A DNA stretch of 64,000 nucleotides from contig NZ_RAPR01000001.1 in the NCBI RefSeq assembly GCF_003610235.1, positions 6,696,001 to 6,760,000 of the forward strand, in the 5' to 3' direction. Below the pieces are notes generated by a model. It searched no databases, was not told the DNA's origin, and saw only the letters and a program-made list of their open reading frames with translations. The DNA is from Catellatospora citrea (GTDB lineage Bacteria > Actinomycetota > Actinomycetes > Mycobacteriales > Micromonosporaceae). The position numbers and the translations under genes were made by a program. Shown one piece after another: positions 62,927 to 64,000 of the stretch (within the stretch, counting starts at the first letter, position 1; each line of letters begins with the position of its first letter).

Positions 62927-64000
62927 TCGACGGAACAGCCGTTGTGGCGACTGCCCAGGTGGTCGACGTTGGTGCACGCGGCGTCCAGGGTCTCCAGCAG
63001 CGTGTTGCAGTGCTCGCCCATCACATCCTCCAGCGGCTTTAGCTGGCGCAGCCGATCCTCGTCCGGCGGATCGACGGTGGCGGCCATCACCACCCGCTGG
63101 CGGGCGTAGCCCCAGAGGATGCGTTCTTGCTCGAGTAGCAGGCCCTGTCCGTTTTCGGCTGCATAGGCGGTCAGATGGACGTAGAGCTTTTGCTCGCCGG
63201 GCGTGAGGTAGCCGAGGTTTCGCCGGTCGGGTGCCGCGCCGTCGACTGCGAGGTGCCGGAAGCGGTCGAGCGTTTCTAGATCCATGAGGACGCTGGTGGC
63301 GTCGACGCCGTGGCCGCGCAGGTCATTGAGAAACGCGAGTCCAGGCCCGTCGATGTCGCCCCAGTAGACGACTTTGCGTGCAGCCTTCACCCAGCCGATC
63401 CTGCCGTAGTTCGCGACGCTGAAGCCCTGACCGTGCAGGATGACGGTGCCCGGCATGTCGTCGGTGAACGCGTACGCCGACTCCTTGTTCTCGATGATCA
63501 GGACGGTGTCGGCCCGCTGGGGCCAGCGGTTGAGGTCGTCGACGGCTGCGGCCAGGTGCCGCATCCCGCCGAGGCTCTCCCGCAGCGCCGGGTCGCACAC
63601 CACGACCTGGATGAGTTCTGGCGGCGTGCGCAGGCCGAGCCGTTGATGCAGGCGCCTGGTCGCCGACGGCGCGGCCGGTTCGGTGCTGGGCTGCCCGTCG
63701 CCCTGTCCGAGCAGGTTGACAACAAGCTGAGTGTGTCGTGCCAGCCACTTGGTGTCGATGCCTTCGATGGGCAGCTGCCGGAGCAGCATTCCCGACGCAG
63801 GGTTGGTCTTCAGCCAGGTGACGGCGTTGACGAGCCGTTCGAAGTCCGGTTCGGGAAGTTCGGTGATGCGGCGGATGATGCCGGTGAAGTCAGCGTCGGG
63901 GAAGGTCCGCTGCAGCTGGATCAGTCGGCGTCCGCAGCGCCGCCAGGTCTGGGCGGTGTCGGGGTCGGCGGCGGCGACGTCTTGCGGCTGGCCGAAGACC
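62911..64000 (-). CDS. jetD: Wadjet system protein JetD, 5' end outside window
   Basis: JetD is the Toprim-containing nuclease of Wadjet (JetABCD), an SMC-like system that cleaves circular plasmids. The reading frame is open to the right edge. The DUF3322 part is visible in FERLVNAVTWLKTNPASGML and LRQLPIEGIDTKWLARH; the DUF2220/Toprim part follows with acidic Glu in VLIIENKESAYAF and the DxD in YWGDIDGPGLAFLNDLRGHG, and the family end in LTPGEQKLYVHLT...LLEQERI. JetD is the last gene of these operons, so jetA-C should lie upstream, beyond position 64000. The final codons run into IS110-derived sequence, so the extreme C-terminus is altered. Confidence 0.88.
   Translation of the reverse strand, partial: VFGQPQDVAAADPDTAQTWRRCGRRLIQLQRTFPDADFTGIIRRITELPEPDFERLVNAVTWLKTNPASGMLLRQLPIEGIDTKWLARHTQLVVNLLGQGDGQPSTEPAAPSATRRLHQRLGLRTPPELIQVVVCDPALRESLGGMRHLAAAVDDLNRWPQRADTVLIIENKESAYAFTDDMPGTVILHGQGFSVANYGRIGWVKAARKVVYWGDIDGPGLAFLNDLRGHGVDATSVLMDLETLDRFRHLAVDGAAPDRRNLGYLTPGEQKLYVHLTAYAAENGQGLLLEQERILWGYARQRVVMAATVDPPDEDRLRQLKPLEDVMGEHCNTLLETLDAACTNVDHLGSRHNGCSVDTRTT

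Noticed and set aside
58756..64000. Second attachment repeat of the tRNA-Leu 3' end
   Set aside because: No copy of the TTCAAGTCCCCCC segment was found in the rest of the window, so the right border cannot be called here.

Overview
This is very GC-rich DNA with a strong G/C third-codon bias, frequent GTG starts, long antisense open frames and hairpin terminators that mostly lack a U-tract. Together with the large secreted carbohydrate-active and RHS/LamG/FG-GAP proteins, it points to a filamentous actinomycete, most likely of the Micromonosporaceae. The genus is inference.

Layout. (1) 1-11136, mostly catabolic: a 5'-truncated APC permease translationally coupled to an acetamidase/formamidase, an APH-like kinase, a copper amine oxidase facing a second APC permease, two GPP34 (GOLPH3-like) proteins, a SUKH protein, and a 3-hydroxyisobutyryl-CoA hydrolase-like enzyme. 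(2) 11137-31078, a cell-surface/polymorphic-toxin region: an FG-GAP protein with a duplicated domain, bluB, a 2130-residue RHS protein followed by two overlapping small membrane genes, a DNRLRE/FG-GAP protein and a LamG protein. One leader plus signal-peptide cassette occurs three times here, once intact (24180) and twice as decayed copies (about 11460 and 16280). The decayed copy at 11142 and the intact one are each accompanied by the 3' end of the hydrolase gene. (3) 31157-39061: a Na+/H+ antiporter and a pectin locus. The pectin locus holds an ECF sigma factor fused to a zinc-binding anti-sigma motif, a membrane helix and an extracellular beta-helix, then a pectinesterase and a pectate lyase sharing a nearly identical ricin-type lectin module, with an inositol-phosphate synthase gene between. 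(4) 39083-58530, mixed: beta-propeller and repeat-rich envelope proteins, an FAD oxidoreductase/Rieske oxygenase pair behind a TetR-like inverted repeat, a PASTA protein, a metallophosphoesterase, two paralogous secreted proteins with leader hairpins, a SigE-type sigma factor coupled to a membrane beta-propeller, and a GH2 beta-galactosidase. (5) 58669-64000, apparent integrative element: tRNA-Leu(GAG), an AbrB-like gene overlapping a tyrosine recombinase, a leaderless orphan gene, an IS3 element with exact ends and target duplication, an IS110 remnant, and the 3' part of jetD of a Wadjet anti-plasmid system whose other genes should lie beyond the right edge.

The clearest functional units are the pectin locus (sensing and degradation encoded side by side), the RHS locus with candidate partner proteins, and the tRNA-anchored defence island. 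I found no CRISPR array, rRNA or replication origin.
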